In this document: piece after piece, positions 26,792 to 34,560 of the stretch | Numbering within the stretch: position 1 is the first letter of the stretch | How the letters are laid out: every line of letters starts with the position of its first letter | Assembly: GCA_029945665.1 (NCBI GenBank) | Contig: JAQSCZ010000114.1 | Span: 2,547 to 66,546, forward strand | DNA length: 64,000 nucleotides | Direction of reading: 5' to 3' | Source of the DNA: a bacterium | GTDB taxonomy: Bacteria > Bacteroidota > Bacteroidia > NS11-12g > UBA955 | Translations under genes and position numbers: made by a program | Notes under the pieces: model-generated | What the model was told of the DNA's origin: nothing | Seen by the model: only the letters and a program-made list of their open reading frames with translations | Database searches by the model: none

Positions 26792-27154
26792 AAACAATAT
26801 TAACCATCATCGTTGGGTTTATTATTCTTCATTTATTATCCAAAATCAATTCACTTTATACATTGCATTAATTTAAGTAATATAGGGTATTCTTTTCGCT
26901 TATTTAGTTTAACAAATGATTATTTTATGGTATAAAATGACAAAATTATCAGGCTATTTTATATCAAAAATATTTTTTACTACTTTTGTTTTTCATTTCT
27001 ATACTTTGTTTCACTAGTGGTCCGTTTATCCAAAAAAGACCAATTAATGTTAAATATTAATTAAGAATACTATTTAATTTCTAGTTAAAAATAATCTAGA
27101 AAAAAGATTTCGAAAAAGCCTGGCAAACATAATAGCATTAAAATAAATTACAGA
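26792..27154. other. Long non-coding gap after the carbamoyltransferase relic
   Basis: 363 bp of very AT-rich sequence with no convincing gene in any frame. It contains one good promoter box (26981-26988). The rest is probably eroded carbamoyltransferase sequence or the debris of its deletion. Confidence 0.5.
26981..26988 (+). promoter_or_regulatory. -7 box upstream of the 27155 gene
   Basis: TACTTTTG fits TAnnTTTG. It lies 166 bases before the ATG at 27155, so a long leader would result. It may mark a new transcription unit after the relic. Confidence 0.35.
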
Positions 27155-28717
27155 ATGATAAAAAAGATTAAACCAGATCTACTCTTTATACTGGTAATTC
27201 TAGTAACTGCTGGCATTCTTAACTGTCAGTTATTAGACAACTCAAATATTAATTTTGCTTTGGCTGGCCATGATGAATATTTAACGGTTAGAGAGGTATA
27301 TTCAATTTTGAATCCCTTATCGATTAAACATTTCTTTATGGCCATTATTTCTGGTGACGTTCTTTACTATGGCAGAATTATGTTTTACACGGATGCAATC
27401 TTTGCATGGCTTCCATTTAAGTTATTCGGAATTACTGGGATGGTTTATAGTATTAGGATGCTACATTCTTTAATGGTAATTGCAGCAATTCTAATATTAA
27501 GTAGAACATTTTTAAAGGATTGGAAGTACCGTTTAATCTTTTATTTGGCTACACTTACACTTTACTATAGTGCTTATTTTTTCATGGTTCCCAAACCCGA
27601 ACCAATGCAGCTATTAATTTTGGCTTTATTTTTTTATTTTTTTAAAACTAATCAATATCAATTTGGAAAATTTTTCTTGCTTCTAGGTATTGCTTATGGA
27701 ATCAAGTTTAATATACTTACACTATTACCAATAATATTTATTATTCCATTTTTATTTCAATCGGACATTAAAAAACCTTTAAATAAACTAGGTTTTAGTA
27801 TTTTTTATTTTTTTATAGGCTTAATAATTGCGGTGCCTTGCTTATTATTGTCACCTGTAAAACCTATATTTTTAAGAAGTTATATAAATGCCACTTTTGC
27901 CAATACATCGAATTACGATGATGATAAAACTGTTGGAATGATTGATTGGTTAGGTGATGGTTTTTTTGGAGCTTATAATGGCGGTTGGATATTTGGTGTC
28001 CTATTAGTAATCCTAATTTTGGTTATATTATTTTATAGTTCAAAAGTTTGGCTTAGAGACCAACCCATTCCAGCTGATTTGCTTTTTATTATTTGTGGCC
28101 TTCTACTAATTCTACCTGTGATTATTTTCACTGGACGATTATGGCCACATTATTTATGGACTGGCTATATTTTTTTGATGTTAGGCATTGTCATTTTTGT
28201 TCAATCAGAAAGGGGACCTAAAGCAATGCGAACCTTTGGTTTCTCTGCAATGATAATATTGATTGGAGGCTCTGTTTATTGTTCCATCAATCAGGAGAAA
28301 AAACTTATTTCATTTGAGGCCAATACAAGGAAATTGAATATGAATGGACAACGAGCCTATGCATACCTTAAAAATAAATACAAAATATTTATTGCTATAC
28401 AAGAACTTTCTGTTCCATATCCATTTAATAATATGCTTGAAGTAGGAAGGTATAATCCGTTTACTAGCTTTAATCAACCAAAGGTTGCGCAGCAATTCAT
28501 TTGGACTGGATTTATAAATCCACAAATTATCAATGATAATAAGGCTGATTTTATAATCATCAATAGTCTTAATTTTTCAGATACAACCATTAATTTACAA
28601 ACGAATAAAGATGAAATAACCATTGCAAATAATAGATTAATGAATGAAATTCTTGGTCGAAAATTAAATATCGATACTATCTTTGGTTCTATAAAAATTT
28701 ATAAATTGGAAAAATAA
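27155..28717 (+). CDS. Polytopic GT39-like membrane glycosyltransferase
   Basis: 520 residues with about eleven hydrophobic helices and a 130-residue C-terminal soluble part. The first loop carries AGHDEYLTVREVY, with a paired Asp-Glu as in PMT/ArnT GT39-type enzymes, and a later KPEPMQ segment follows the next helices as in that family. It is likely to use a lipid-phosphate sugar at the periplasmic face. It stands alone, with gaps of 567 bp before and 271 bp after, unlike most genes here. Confidence 0.62.
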   Translation: MIKKIKPDLLFILVILVTAGILNCQLLDNSNINFALAGHDEYLTVREVYSILNPLSIKHFFMAIISGDVLYYGRIMFYTDAIFAWLPFKLFGITGMVYSIRMLHSLMVIAAILILSRTFLKDWKYRLIFYLATLTLYYSAYFFMVPKPEPMQLLILALFFYFFKTNQYQFGKFFLLLGIAYGIKFNILTLLPIIFIIPFLFQSDIKKPLNKLGFSIFYFFIGLIIAVPCLLLSPVKPIFLRSYINATFANTSNYDDDKTVGMIDWLGDGFFGAYNGGWIFGVLLVILILVILFYSSKVWLRDQPIPADLLFIICGLLLILPVIIFTGRLWPHYLWTGYIFLMLGIVIFVQSERGPKAMRTFGFSAMIILIGGSVYCSINQEKKLISFEANTRKLNMNGQRAYAYLKNKYKIFIAIQELSVPYPFNNMLEVGRYNPFTSFNQPKVAQQFIWTGFINPQIINDNKADFIIINSLNFSDTTINLQTNKDEITIANNRLMNEILGRKLNIDTIFGSIKIYKLEK

Positions 28718-28988
28718 TAGATTTTATTTAGAATTCTTAAATATTAATAAAGTTAACGTTAAAATGGATTTATAGAGAAAATATGTACTTTTTTTAATCA
28801 TTATTCATGGCTTAAACTTAAAGTATTGGCAATAACCCAAGCGAAATAGAAAAACAAACTTAAGTGAGATAAAATGGTTTAGTTTAATACAGAATAAATA
28901 TGTTTTTATATTCTAAAATAAAATTTGCAAGACCTAACATACAAAAAGATTTAACACAAAAAAATAACATACAGCAAAATATATAAAT
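28718..28988. other. 271-bp intergenic gap before the nonulosonate cassette
   Basis: AT-rich, with no ORF or recognisable RNA. No strict TAnnTTTG box was found; an imperfect AAAATTTG lies at 28920-28927, about 60 bases before kdnB. It marks a boundary where base composition becomes visibly less AT-rich. Confidence 0.4.
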
Positions 28989-30044
28989 ATGAAAAATTCA
29001 AAAATGGTTCAGTATTATTATCTTGGCAGAGGTGCTATCAGCAACCTGCAAGAACTACTGGATATCAAAAGAACCGACGATAATAGCGATTTTGTGGTGA
29101 TGGTGGTTGATGATTATTTTGAAAATAAAAACATCATCGACTTAAGTTATCTCAAATCACAAGATTTGATAATATATGCCGATACCCGCGAAGAACCAAA
29201 AACAAGCTATGTAGATCAACTTACTAATCAAGTTAAATCGAAAGGCTATTTACCAGTAGCCGTTGTTGGTATTGGAGGTGGTAGTGCTATGGATATTGCA
29301 AAGGCTATCTCTGTTTTGTTAACAAATCCCGGTCCATCAGAAGATTACCAAGGATGGGATTTAGTTAAAAACGCACCCATCTATAAGATAGGAATACCGA
29401 CTATTGCAGGAACTGGGGCAGAATTTACAAGAACCGCAGTGCTTACTGGTCCAACTAAAAAACTGGGAATTAATTCAGATCACAGTGTATTCGATCAAGT
29501 AATATTAGATGCAGATTTATTGAAAACTGTACCCATCAATCAATTTGTTTATACTGCAATGGATTGTTATGTACACAATGCAGAATCGCTTTTAGGAATG
29601 ATAAATGATTCCATGACCATTGCATTGGCCGAAAAGGCTTCTGAACTAATTGAAGAAATATTTTTAGGAGAAATGGACCATGAAAAACTATTGGTGGCTT
29701 CATCAATGGGTGGGCTAGCTGTTGCGAATTCAAGCGTTGGTATTTGTCATCCTTTGTCTTACGGTTTAAGTATAGAACTGGGGTTGCATCATGGCTATGC
29801 CATTTGTATTGCGTTTAATCAACTCGATGAATACTATCCTCAGGTAAAGAAATTTAAAGAGATATTAAAAAAATTCAATATCACTTTACCAAAAGTAATA
29901 AACGATACCATAACAGATGAACAATTGGATAGAATGGCTGAGGCCACATTGAAAAACGAAAAGCCTTTGTCGAATGCATTTGGTCCAGATTGGAAAAATG
30001 TATTTTCAAAAGAAAAGGTCATAGAACTATTAAAAAAAATGTAA
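28989..30044 (+). CDS. kdnB: KdnB-like 3-deoxy-D-manno-octulosonate 8-oxidase (iron-containing alcohol dehydrogenase fold)
   Basis: 351 residues of the iron-dependent alcohol dehydrogenase family. It has the NAD-binding GIGGGSAMDIAKA near 96-108 and metal-ligand segments MDCYVHNAES, CHPLSYGLS and LHHGYAICI. Long stretches correspond to Shewanella KdnB as I know it: EEPKTSYVD, DYQGWDL, GTGAE...RTAVLTGP, KKLG-NSD. KdnB oxidises C8 of Kdo to an aldehyde, which KdnA then aminates. Here the next gene is a KdnA homolog, but the other neighbours are NeuA/B/C-like rather than Kdo genes, so the substrate may be a nine-carbon acid. It lies 5 bases before kdnA. Confidence 0.82.
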   Translation: MKNSKMVQYYYLGRGAISNLQELLDIKRTDDNSDFVVMVVDDYFENKNIIDLSYLKSQDLIIYADTREEPKTSYVDQLTNQVKSKGYLPVAVVGIGGGSAMDIAKAISVLLTNPGPSEDYQGWDLVKNAPIYKIGIPTIAGTGAEFTRTAVLTGPTKKLGINSDHSVFDQVILDADLLKTVPINQFVYTAMDCYVHNAESLLGMINDSMTIALAEKASELIEEIFLGEMDHEKLLVASSMGGLAVANSSVGICHPLSYGLSIELGLHHGYAICIAFNQLDEYYPQVKKFKEILKKFNITLPKVINDTITDEQLDRMAEATLKNEKPLSNAFGPDWKNVFSKEKVIELLKKM

Positions 30045-30049
30045 ATATT

Positions 30050-31216
30050 ATGCCAGGATATGAATTAATCGGAAAAGAAGAACAAGAACAATTGATGGAT
30101 ATTTTCAATACCAGCAATGGTGTTCTGTTTCCTCATGGATTTGATGCACTTAGAAACAACCGTTATCGGGTGCGCGAATTTGAAAAGAAATTTGCGGAAA
30201 AAATGGGTTCTAAATACGCCCAAGCCATCACTTCGGGCACAGTCGCTCAAGTGGTAGCCATGCTAGCCATGGGTGTTAAACCCGGTGATGAAGTGATTAC
30301 GCAGGCCTTTACTTTTGTAGCAACTGTAGAAACTATTATTGCCATTGGTGCAGTACCCGTGATAGTGGATGTCGATGATACCTATAACATGGATCCAAAA
30401 GAATTGGAAAAAGCCATAACATCAAAAACAAAATTAATTGTTCCGGTACACATGCTTGGTAACACAGCAGCTATGGATGAAATTATGGCCATCGCTGCGA
30501 AACACCAAATTGCAGTTTTAGAAGATAGTTGCGAAGCCTTGGGTGCAACGTACAATGGAAAATTTGCAGGTACCATAGGTCATGTAGGTATATACAGCCT
30601 TGATTTTGGTAAAACAATTACGACTGGAGAAGGAGGTATGATAGTAACCGATGATGAAACCATCTATAAGTTTTGTAAAGAATACCATGACCATGGGCAT
30701 GAAAGTAATCCTGCTTTTCCTAGAGGAAGAGATACCAGAACAATGGCTGGCATGAATTATAGAATGAATGAAATGCAAGGAGCTGTTGGCATGGCGCAAC
30801 TTGAAAAATTGGATACAATTTTAGCTGCCAATAGAAACAATAAAAATTATCTAGAAAAGCATATTCAAGCAGATAAAATAATATTCAGACGTTTAACGGA
30901 TGCATCAGGTGATTTAAGTGACACACTTATATTTAATTTTGAAACCCAAGCCCAGGCGTTAAAATTCGTTGATTTGTACAAAGTAGCAGGTTATGGCACT
31001 AAAAATATTCCAGATGCTATTGATTGGCATTTTACAGGTACTTGGAACCATATGTTTGCCGATGTACCCCGCTATCGCGATACATGGAAAACAGAATGGC
31101 AGCGTTCAGAAGCATTGTTATATCGATCGGTTGCTTTGCCAATTAATGTTAAAACAACCCAAGAGGCCTTGATGGAACATGTGAAGGTAATTAATCAAAT
31201 ATTAGATCAAATCTGA
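30050..31216 (+). CDS. kdnA: KdnA-like 8-amino-3,8-dideoxy-octulosonate transaminase (DegT family)
   Basis: 388-residue PLP aminotransferase with internal lysine K188 in LDFGKTITTGEGG. The start MPGYELIGKEEQ, the GVLFPHGFDALRNN block near 24-37 and HDHGHESNPAFPRGRDTR near 225 match KdnA-type rather than WecE-type enzymes. ATG at 30050 is chosen because the homologous sequence begins there; an in-frame upstream start at 29990 would run deep into kdnB. With KdnB it would replace a terminal hydroxyl by an amine. Its TGA is followed by the cytidylyltransferase with 1-base overlap. Confidence 0.8.
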   Translation: MPGYELIGKEEQEQLMDIFNTSNGVLFPHGFDALRNNRYRVREFEKKFAEKMGSKYAQAITSGTVAQVVAMLAMGVKPGDEVITQAFTFVATVETIIAIGAVPVIVDVDDTYNMDPKELEKAITSKTKLIVPVHMLGNTAAMDEIMAIAAKHQIAVLEDSCEALGATYNGKFAGTIGHVGIYSLDFGKTITTGEGGMIVTDDETIYKFCKEYHDHGHESNPAFPRGRDTRTMAGMNYRMNEMQGAVGMAQLEKLDTILAANRNNKNYLEKHIQADKIIFRRLTDASGDLSDTLIFNFETQAQALKFVDLYKVAGYGTKNIPDAIDWHFTGTWNHMFADVPRYRDTWKTEWQRSEALLYRSVALPINVKTTQEALMEHVKVINQILDQI

Positions 31217-31893
31217 TGGTTGTTGCCATAATAACAGCAAGAGCAAACTCCAAAGGACTACCAGGCAAGAACATGATGGATCTTGGTGGTATGCCGCTAA
31301 TTGAACATTCAATGAAAGTGGCTTGTGAATCAGCGGAATTTGATGCTGTTATTTTGAGTACAGATTTAATAGAGGCCATCAATTTGGCAAAAGAAAAATA
31401 TCCAAAAATAGAAGTGCCATTTGTCCGTCCCGAAAATTTGTGCGGCGATACAACTACCCATGTGGAAGTTATCAATCATTTATGTGATTATTTTGAAAGT
31501 GAAAATAGAAAAGTAGATTATTTAGTGCTATTGCAACCTACTACACCATTTCGACTTCCATCTGAAATGAATGAAGGAGTTAGCTTGTTGAAAAATGGTG
31601 CAAGTTCGGTGCTTGGCGTAACCCCTGTGATGCATCATCCAGCTGATTATTTATACAAAAATAAAGCAGGTAAAATTGAATACATTATGCCCGATTTTAA
31701 AGCGACCCGAAGACAAGATTTTCCAACAGTATATTTTAACAATGGGGCTTTCTATGGCTGCAGCTTAACGTTTTTCAAATCAACACAAAGTTTTTTTGAC
31801 TCTGAAAGTGAGCTATTGGTAATGAGTGAAAATTCATTATTTGATATTGATACAGCTTTTGATATGAAGCTAGCAAGAGCAATAATCGCTTAA
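31216..31893 (+). CDS. neuA: CMP-nonulosonate cytidylyltransferase (NeuA/PseF-like)
   Basis: 225 residues of the acylneuraminate cytidylyltransferase family. Motifs are ITARANSKGLPGKNM (6-20), a RPENLCGD loop near 74 and LLQPTTPFR near 107, with the late FNNGAFYG strand. KdsB enzymes for Kdo differ (PARYASTRLPGKP), so the natural substrate is more likely a sialic-acid-like or modified nonulosonate. It activates the sugar as its CMP derivative. It is separated from neuB by a 391-bp region holding a palindromic repeat. Confidence 0.82.
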   Translation: MVVAIITARANSKGLPGKNMMDLGGMPLIEHSMKVACESAEFDAVILSTDLIEAINLAKEKYPKIEVPFVRPENLCGDTTTHVEVINHLCDYFESENRKVDYLVLLQPTTPFRLPSEMNEGVSLLKNGASSVLGVTPVMHHPADYLYKNKAGKIEYIMPDFKATRRQDFPTVYFNNGAFYGCSLTFFKSTQSFFDSESELLVMSENSLFDIDTAFDMKLARAIIA

Positions 31894-32284
31894 TCTAATT
31901 ATAATAACCTATGTTCGGGATAACCAACTTCAATTTAATAACAGCGAAACAGCCCCAAGCTATTATCTTAAAGCAGGTTGAAGTAAATGTTCTAAAAAAA
32001 AATAGGATTAATATATTATAGCAAAATATCATTGGTAGCAAAAATATTATTTTGAAAACGAAGCTGCGGGTTGAGTCCACGAATGGCGTGAAATTTCCCT
32101 TTTTCAGGGATGAAGGGCGAGCCTGCGCGTGAAGAAAAATGGAAATTTCTCATTCGTGGTGGGCTTTTTTGCCTACTTTTTTGCCCAAACAAAAAAGTAG
32201 GAGATGAGATATGATCATTCATCATGTGGTATAATGATTTTGGAAACATTCTTAACTTGAACTCACTTTATAATAACAAGAAAA
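31894..32284. other. 391-bp gap between neuA-like and neuB-like genes
   Basis: The first 150 bp and the last 75 bp show nothing. The middle (32061-32205) is a complex palindromic element described separately. An open frame on the minus strand across it has no protein-like features and is not counted as a gene. Confidence 0.6.
32061..32205. repeat. REP-like palindromic element with two hairpins
   Basis: Hairpin 1: CCACGAATG (32077-32085) and GAAATTTCC (32090-32098) pair with GGAAATTTC (32141-32149) and CATTCGTGG (32151-32159), with a GC-rich apical region between. Hairpin 2: CCTACTTTTTTG (32172-32183) pairs perfectly over 12 bp with CAAAAAAGTAGG (32190-32201) around CCCAAA. Sequences of the second type are widespread in intergenic regions of Bacteroidota genomes, as I recall, and may be mobilised by RayT-like transposases. 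It may also act as a terminator or mRNA stabiliser. Confidence 0.65.
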
Positions 32285-33331
32285 ATGAAACCATATTTTG
32301 AAATAAAAGGAAGAAAAATAGGCTATGATTTCGATCCATTGGTAATTGCCGAAATTGGCATTAATCATGAAGGATCCTTAAAAACAGCTTTAGAGATGGT
32401 AGACGCAGCCTATGCCGCTGGGGCCGAAATTGTAAAACACCAAACCCATATTGTATCAGATGAAATGTCGGGAGCCGCTAGGAAAACGATTCCGGGCAAT
32501 GCCACTGTTTCTATTTACGATATCATGGAACGTTGTGCTTTAAATGAAGAAGAAGAGTTAGAAATGATGCGATATACCGAATCGAAAGGCATGATTTTTA
32601 TAAGCACTCCTTTCTCAAGAGCAGCGGCAGAGCGTTTGAAAAAATTTGATATACCTGCCTATAAAATTGGTTCGGGCGAATGTAATAATTACCCTTTGCT
32701 CGAACACGTTGCATCCTTTGGAAAACCAATCATTCTAAGCACTGGCATGAACACAATAGAAAGTGTAGAGAAGGCCGTTCATATTTTCAGAAAGCACAAA
32801 GTGCCTTATGCTTTATTGCACTGTACCAATGTGTATCCAACACCTCCACAATTGGTGCGTTTAGGAGCCATTGCAGAACTCGAACAACATTTTCCTGATG
32901 CAGTTTTAGGCTTATCGGATCATACTGTTAATAATTATGCTTGTTTGGGCGCAGTAGCAGTGGGTGCCTCAATTTTAGAAAGACATTTTACAGATAGTAT
33001 GAGCCGACCAGGACCTGATATTATTTGTTCGATGGATACCAAAGTCATGAGCGAATTGATTGAAGGTTCAAAGATTTTGAAGTTAGAAAGAGGCGGGCAT
33101 AAAGGTCCTGTGAGAGAAGAACAACCTACTATTGATTTTGCTTTTGCAACAGTGGTAGCTATCAAAGATATTCAAGCAGGTGAATTGTTTACTGCAGATA
33201 ATATTTGGGTGAAAAGACCAGGCACTGGTGAGATTCCAGCAGAACGTTACACGGAATTATTTGAGATGAAAGCCAAAAGTTTCATTGCCTCGGATACACA
33301 AATTAGTTGGTCGCATACTGATGCCAAGTAA
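32285..33331 (+). CDS. neuB: Nonulosonic acid synthase (NeuB family)
   Basis: 348 residues. The N-terminal TIM-barrel synthase domain contains AEIGINHEGSLKTALEMVDAA near 22-42, then GAEIVKHQTH and ISTPFS, with the metal-binding histidine in the NNYACLGAVAVGASILERHFT region. A C-terminal SAF (antifreeze-like) domain lies at about 285-345, containing RPGTGEIP. It condenses PEP with an N-acyl-mannosamine-type sugar to give a nine-carbon acid. Substrate could be ManNAc made by the adjacent NeuC-like enzyme. The first gene after the palindromic element. Confidence 0.85.
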   Translation: MKPYFEIKGRKIGYDFDPLVIAEIGINHEGSLKTALEMVDAAYAAGAEIVKHQTHIVSDEMSGAARKTIPGNATVSIYDIMERCALNEEEELEMMRYTESKGMIFISTPFSRAAAERLKKFDIPAYKIGSGECNNYPLLEHVASFGKPIILSTGMNTIESVEKAVHIFRKHKVPYALLHCTNVYPTPPQLVRLGAIAELEQHFPDAVLGLSDHTVNNYACLGAVAVGASILERHFTDSMSRPGPDIICSMDTKVMSELIEGSKILKLERGGHKGPVREEQPTIDFAFATVVAIKDIQAGELFTADNIWVKRPGTGEIPAERYTELFEMKAKSFIASDTQISWSHTDAK

Positions 33332-33380
33332 TTGTTGAACATGTTTATTAGTTTTAAAGGTTTGATACAGTGTACAGTGT

Positions 33381-33388
33381 TACCTTTG
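33381..33388 (+). promoter_or_regulatory. -7 box for the neuC-like gene
   Basis: TACCTTTG followed by CA, 32 bases before the ATG at 33421, with a TTTG at 33361-33364 as a possible but close-set -33 element. It suggests the neuC-like gene has its own transcript start. Confidence 0.55.
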
Positions 33389-33420
33389 CAAATGACAACA
33401 TCCAATTCAAAGAATTGATA

Positions 33421-34560
33421 ATGATTCAAAAAAAGAAAATAGTTTTTTTAACGGGCACCCGCGCAGATTTTGGTAAATTAAAATCGCTAATTGAAGTGGT
33501 GCTAAAAGTAGACCATTTGGAAGCACATATTTTTGCAACCGGTATGCACATGGATTCTAAGTACGGAAGAACTGTGGATGAGATTCAGAAATGTGGCTAT
33601 CCCAATATTTTCAGTTATATCAATCACCATGAATACGATAGCATGGATACGATACTATCAAAAACGATTGATGGATTTTCGGGTTATGTTAAAGAACTAA
33701 AACCAGATCTTATCATCATCCATGGTGATAGGGTAGAAGCACTTGCAGGCGCCATTGTAGGGGCCTTAAACAACATATTAGTGGCACATATTGAAGGGGG
33801 TGAAGTTTCTGGCACCATCGATGAACTGATTCGACATGCAGTAAGCAAAATGAGTCATGTGCACTTTGTGGCCCATGATACTGCCAAAGCGCGATTGTTG
33901 CAAATGGGTGAAGTGCCCGATTCTGTCTTTGTTATTGGTTCTCCCGATGTCGATGTGATGCTTTCCGATAGGTTGCCAACTTTGGAGCTTGTGAAAGATT
34001 ATTATGAAATAAAGTTTGATAAGTATGCTATGGTGATGTTCCATCCAGTAACAACAGAATTCGATCAGATTTATGATCAGGCGAATAATTTAGCCGATGC
34101 TTTAATTGAATCTGGTAAAAATTATGTAGTGGTATTTCCCAACAACGATATGGGCAATGATTATATTCTGAGAAGTTTTAAAAAATTCCAGAATAATCCC
34201 AAATTTGTGGTGTATCCATCATTGCGCTTTGAGTATTTCTTAATTTTACTTAAACATGCAGAATTTATTATAGGAAATTCAAGTGCCGGCATTCGCGAGG
34301 CTCCATATTATGGCGTACCAACAATTAATATTGGCAGTCGTCAGAATAACCGTGCCTTAGGTCGCGATATGATAAATATTGACTATGATATGGCTTCAAT
34401 TTTGGGAGCAATTAAAACGGCTAATAGCAAAAAATTAGAACCTATCAGACATTTTGGAGAAGGTAAAAGCGATGTGTTATTTATGAGTGAATTAAAAAAA
34501 GATTCATTTTGGAAAATTCCAAAGCAAAAGTATTTTCTAGATTTCAGTAAATCAATATGA
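33421..34560 (+). CDS. neuC: UDP-GlcNAc 2-epimerase, hydrolysing (NeuC/LegG-like)
   Basis: 379 residues from the ATG at 33421; an earlier in-frame start at 33370 would lie upstream of the promoter box. It has the NeuC-type opening VFLTGTRADFGKL, then ATGMHMDSKYGRT, HGDRVEALAGA and the late GNSSAGIREAPYYGVPTINIGSRQ block. Hydrolysing epimerases of this group release ManNAc (NeuC) or a 4-amino analogue (LegG) plus UDP. No LegB/LegC dehydratase and aminotransferase are nearby, so ManNAc is the simpler product. Ends in ATGA overlap with the next gene. Confidence 0.83.
   Translation: MIQKKKIVFLTGTRADFGKLKSLIEVVLKVDHLEAHIFATGMHMDSKYGRTVDEIQKCGYPNIFSYINHHEYDSMDTILSKTIDGFSGYVKELKPDLIIIHGDRVEALAGAIVGALNNILVAHIEGGEVSGTIDELIRHAVSKMSHVHFVAHDTAKARLLQMGEVPDSVFVIGSPDVDVMLSDRLPTLELVKDYYEIKFDKYAMVMFHPVTTEFDQIYDQANNLADALIESGKNYVVVFPNNDMGNDYILRSFKKFQNNPKFVVYPSLRFEYFLILLKHAEFIIGNSSAGIREAPYYGVPTINIGSRQNNRALGRDMINIDYDMASILGAIKTANSKKLEPIRHFGEGKSDVLFMSELKKDSFWKIPKQKYFLDFSKSI

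Noticed and set aside
29990-30049. Upstream in-frame extension of the KdnA-like protein
   Set aside because: It would overlap kdnB by 55 bases, and homologous sequence starts at MPGYELIG, so ATG 30050 was used.
32016-32249. 77-codon minus-strand ORF in the neuA-neuB gap
   Set aside because: It lies entirely over the palindromic element; the peptide is a by-product of the hairpins and has no domain-like pattern.
33370-33420. Earlier start for the NeuC-like gene
   Set aside because: The in-frame start at 33370 lies upstream of the TACCTTTG box at 33381; the typical NeuC opening follows the ATG at 33421.
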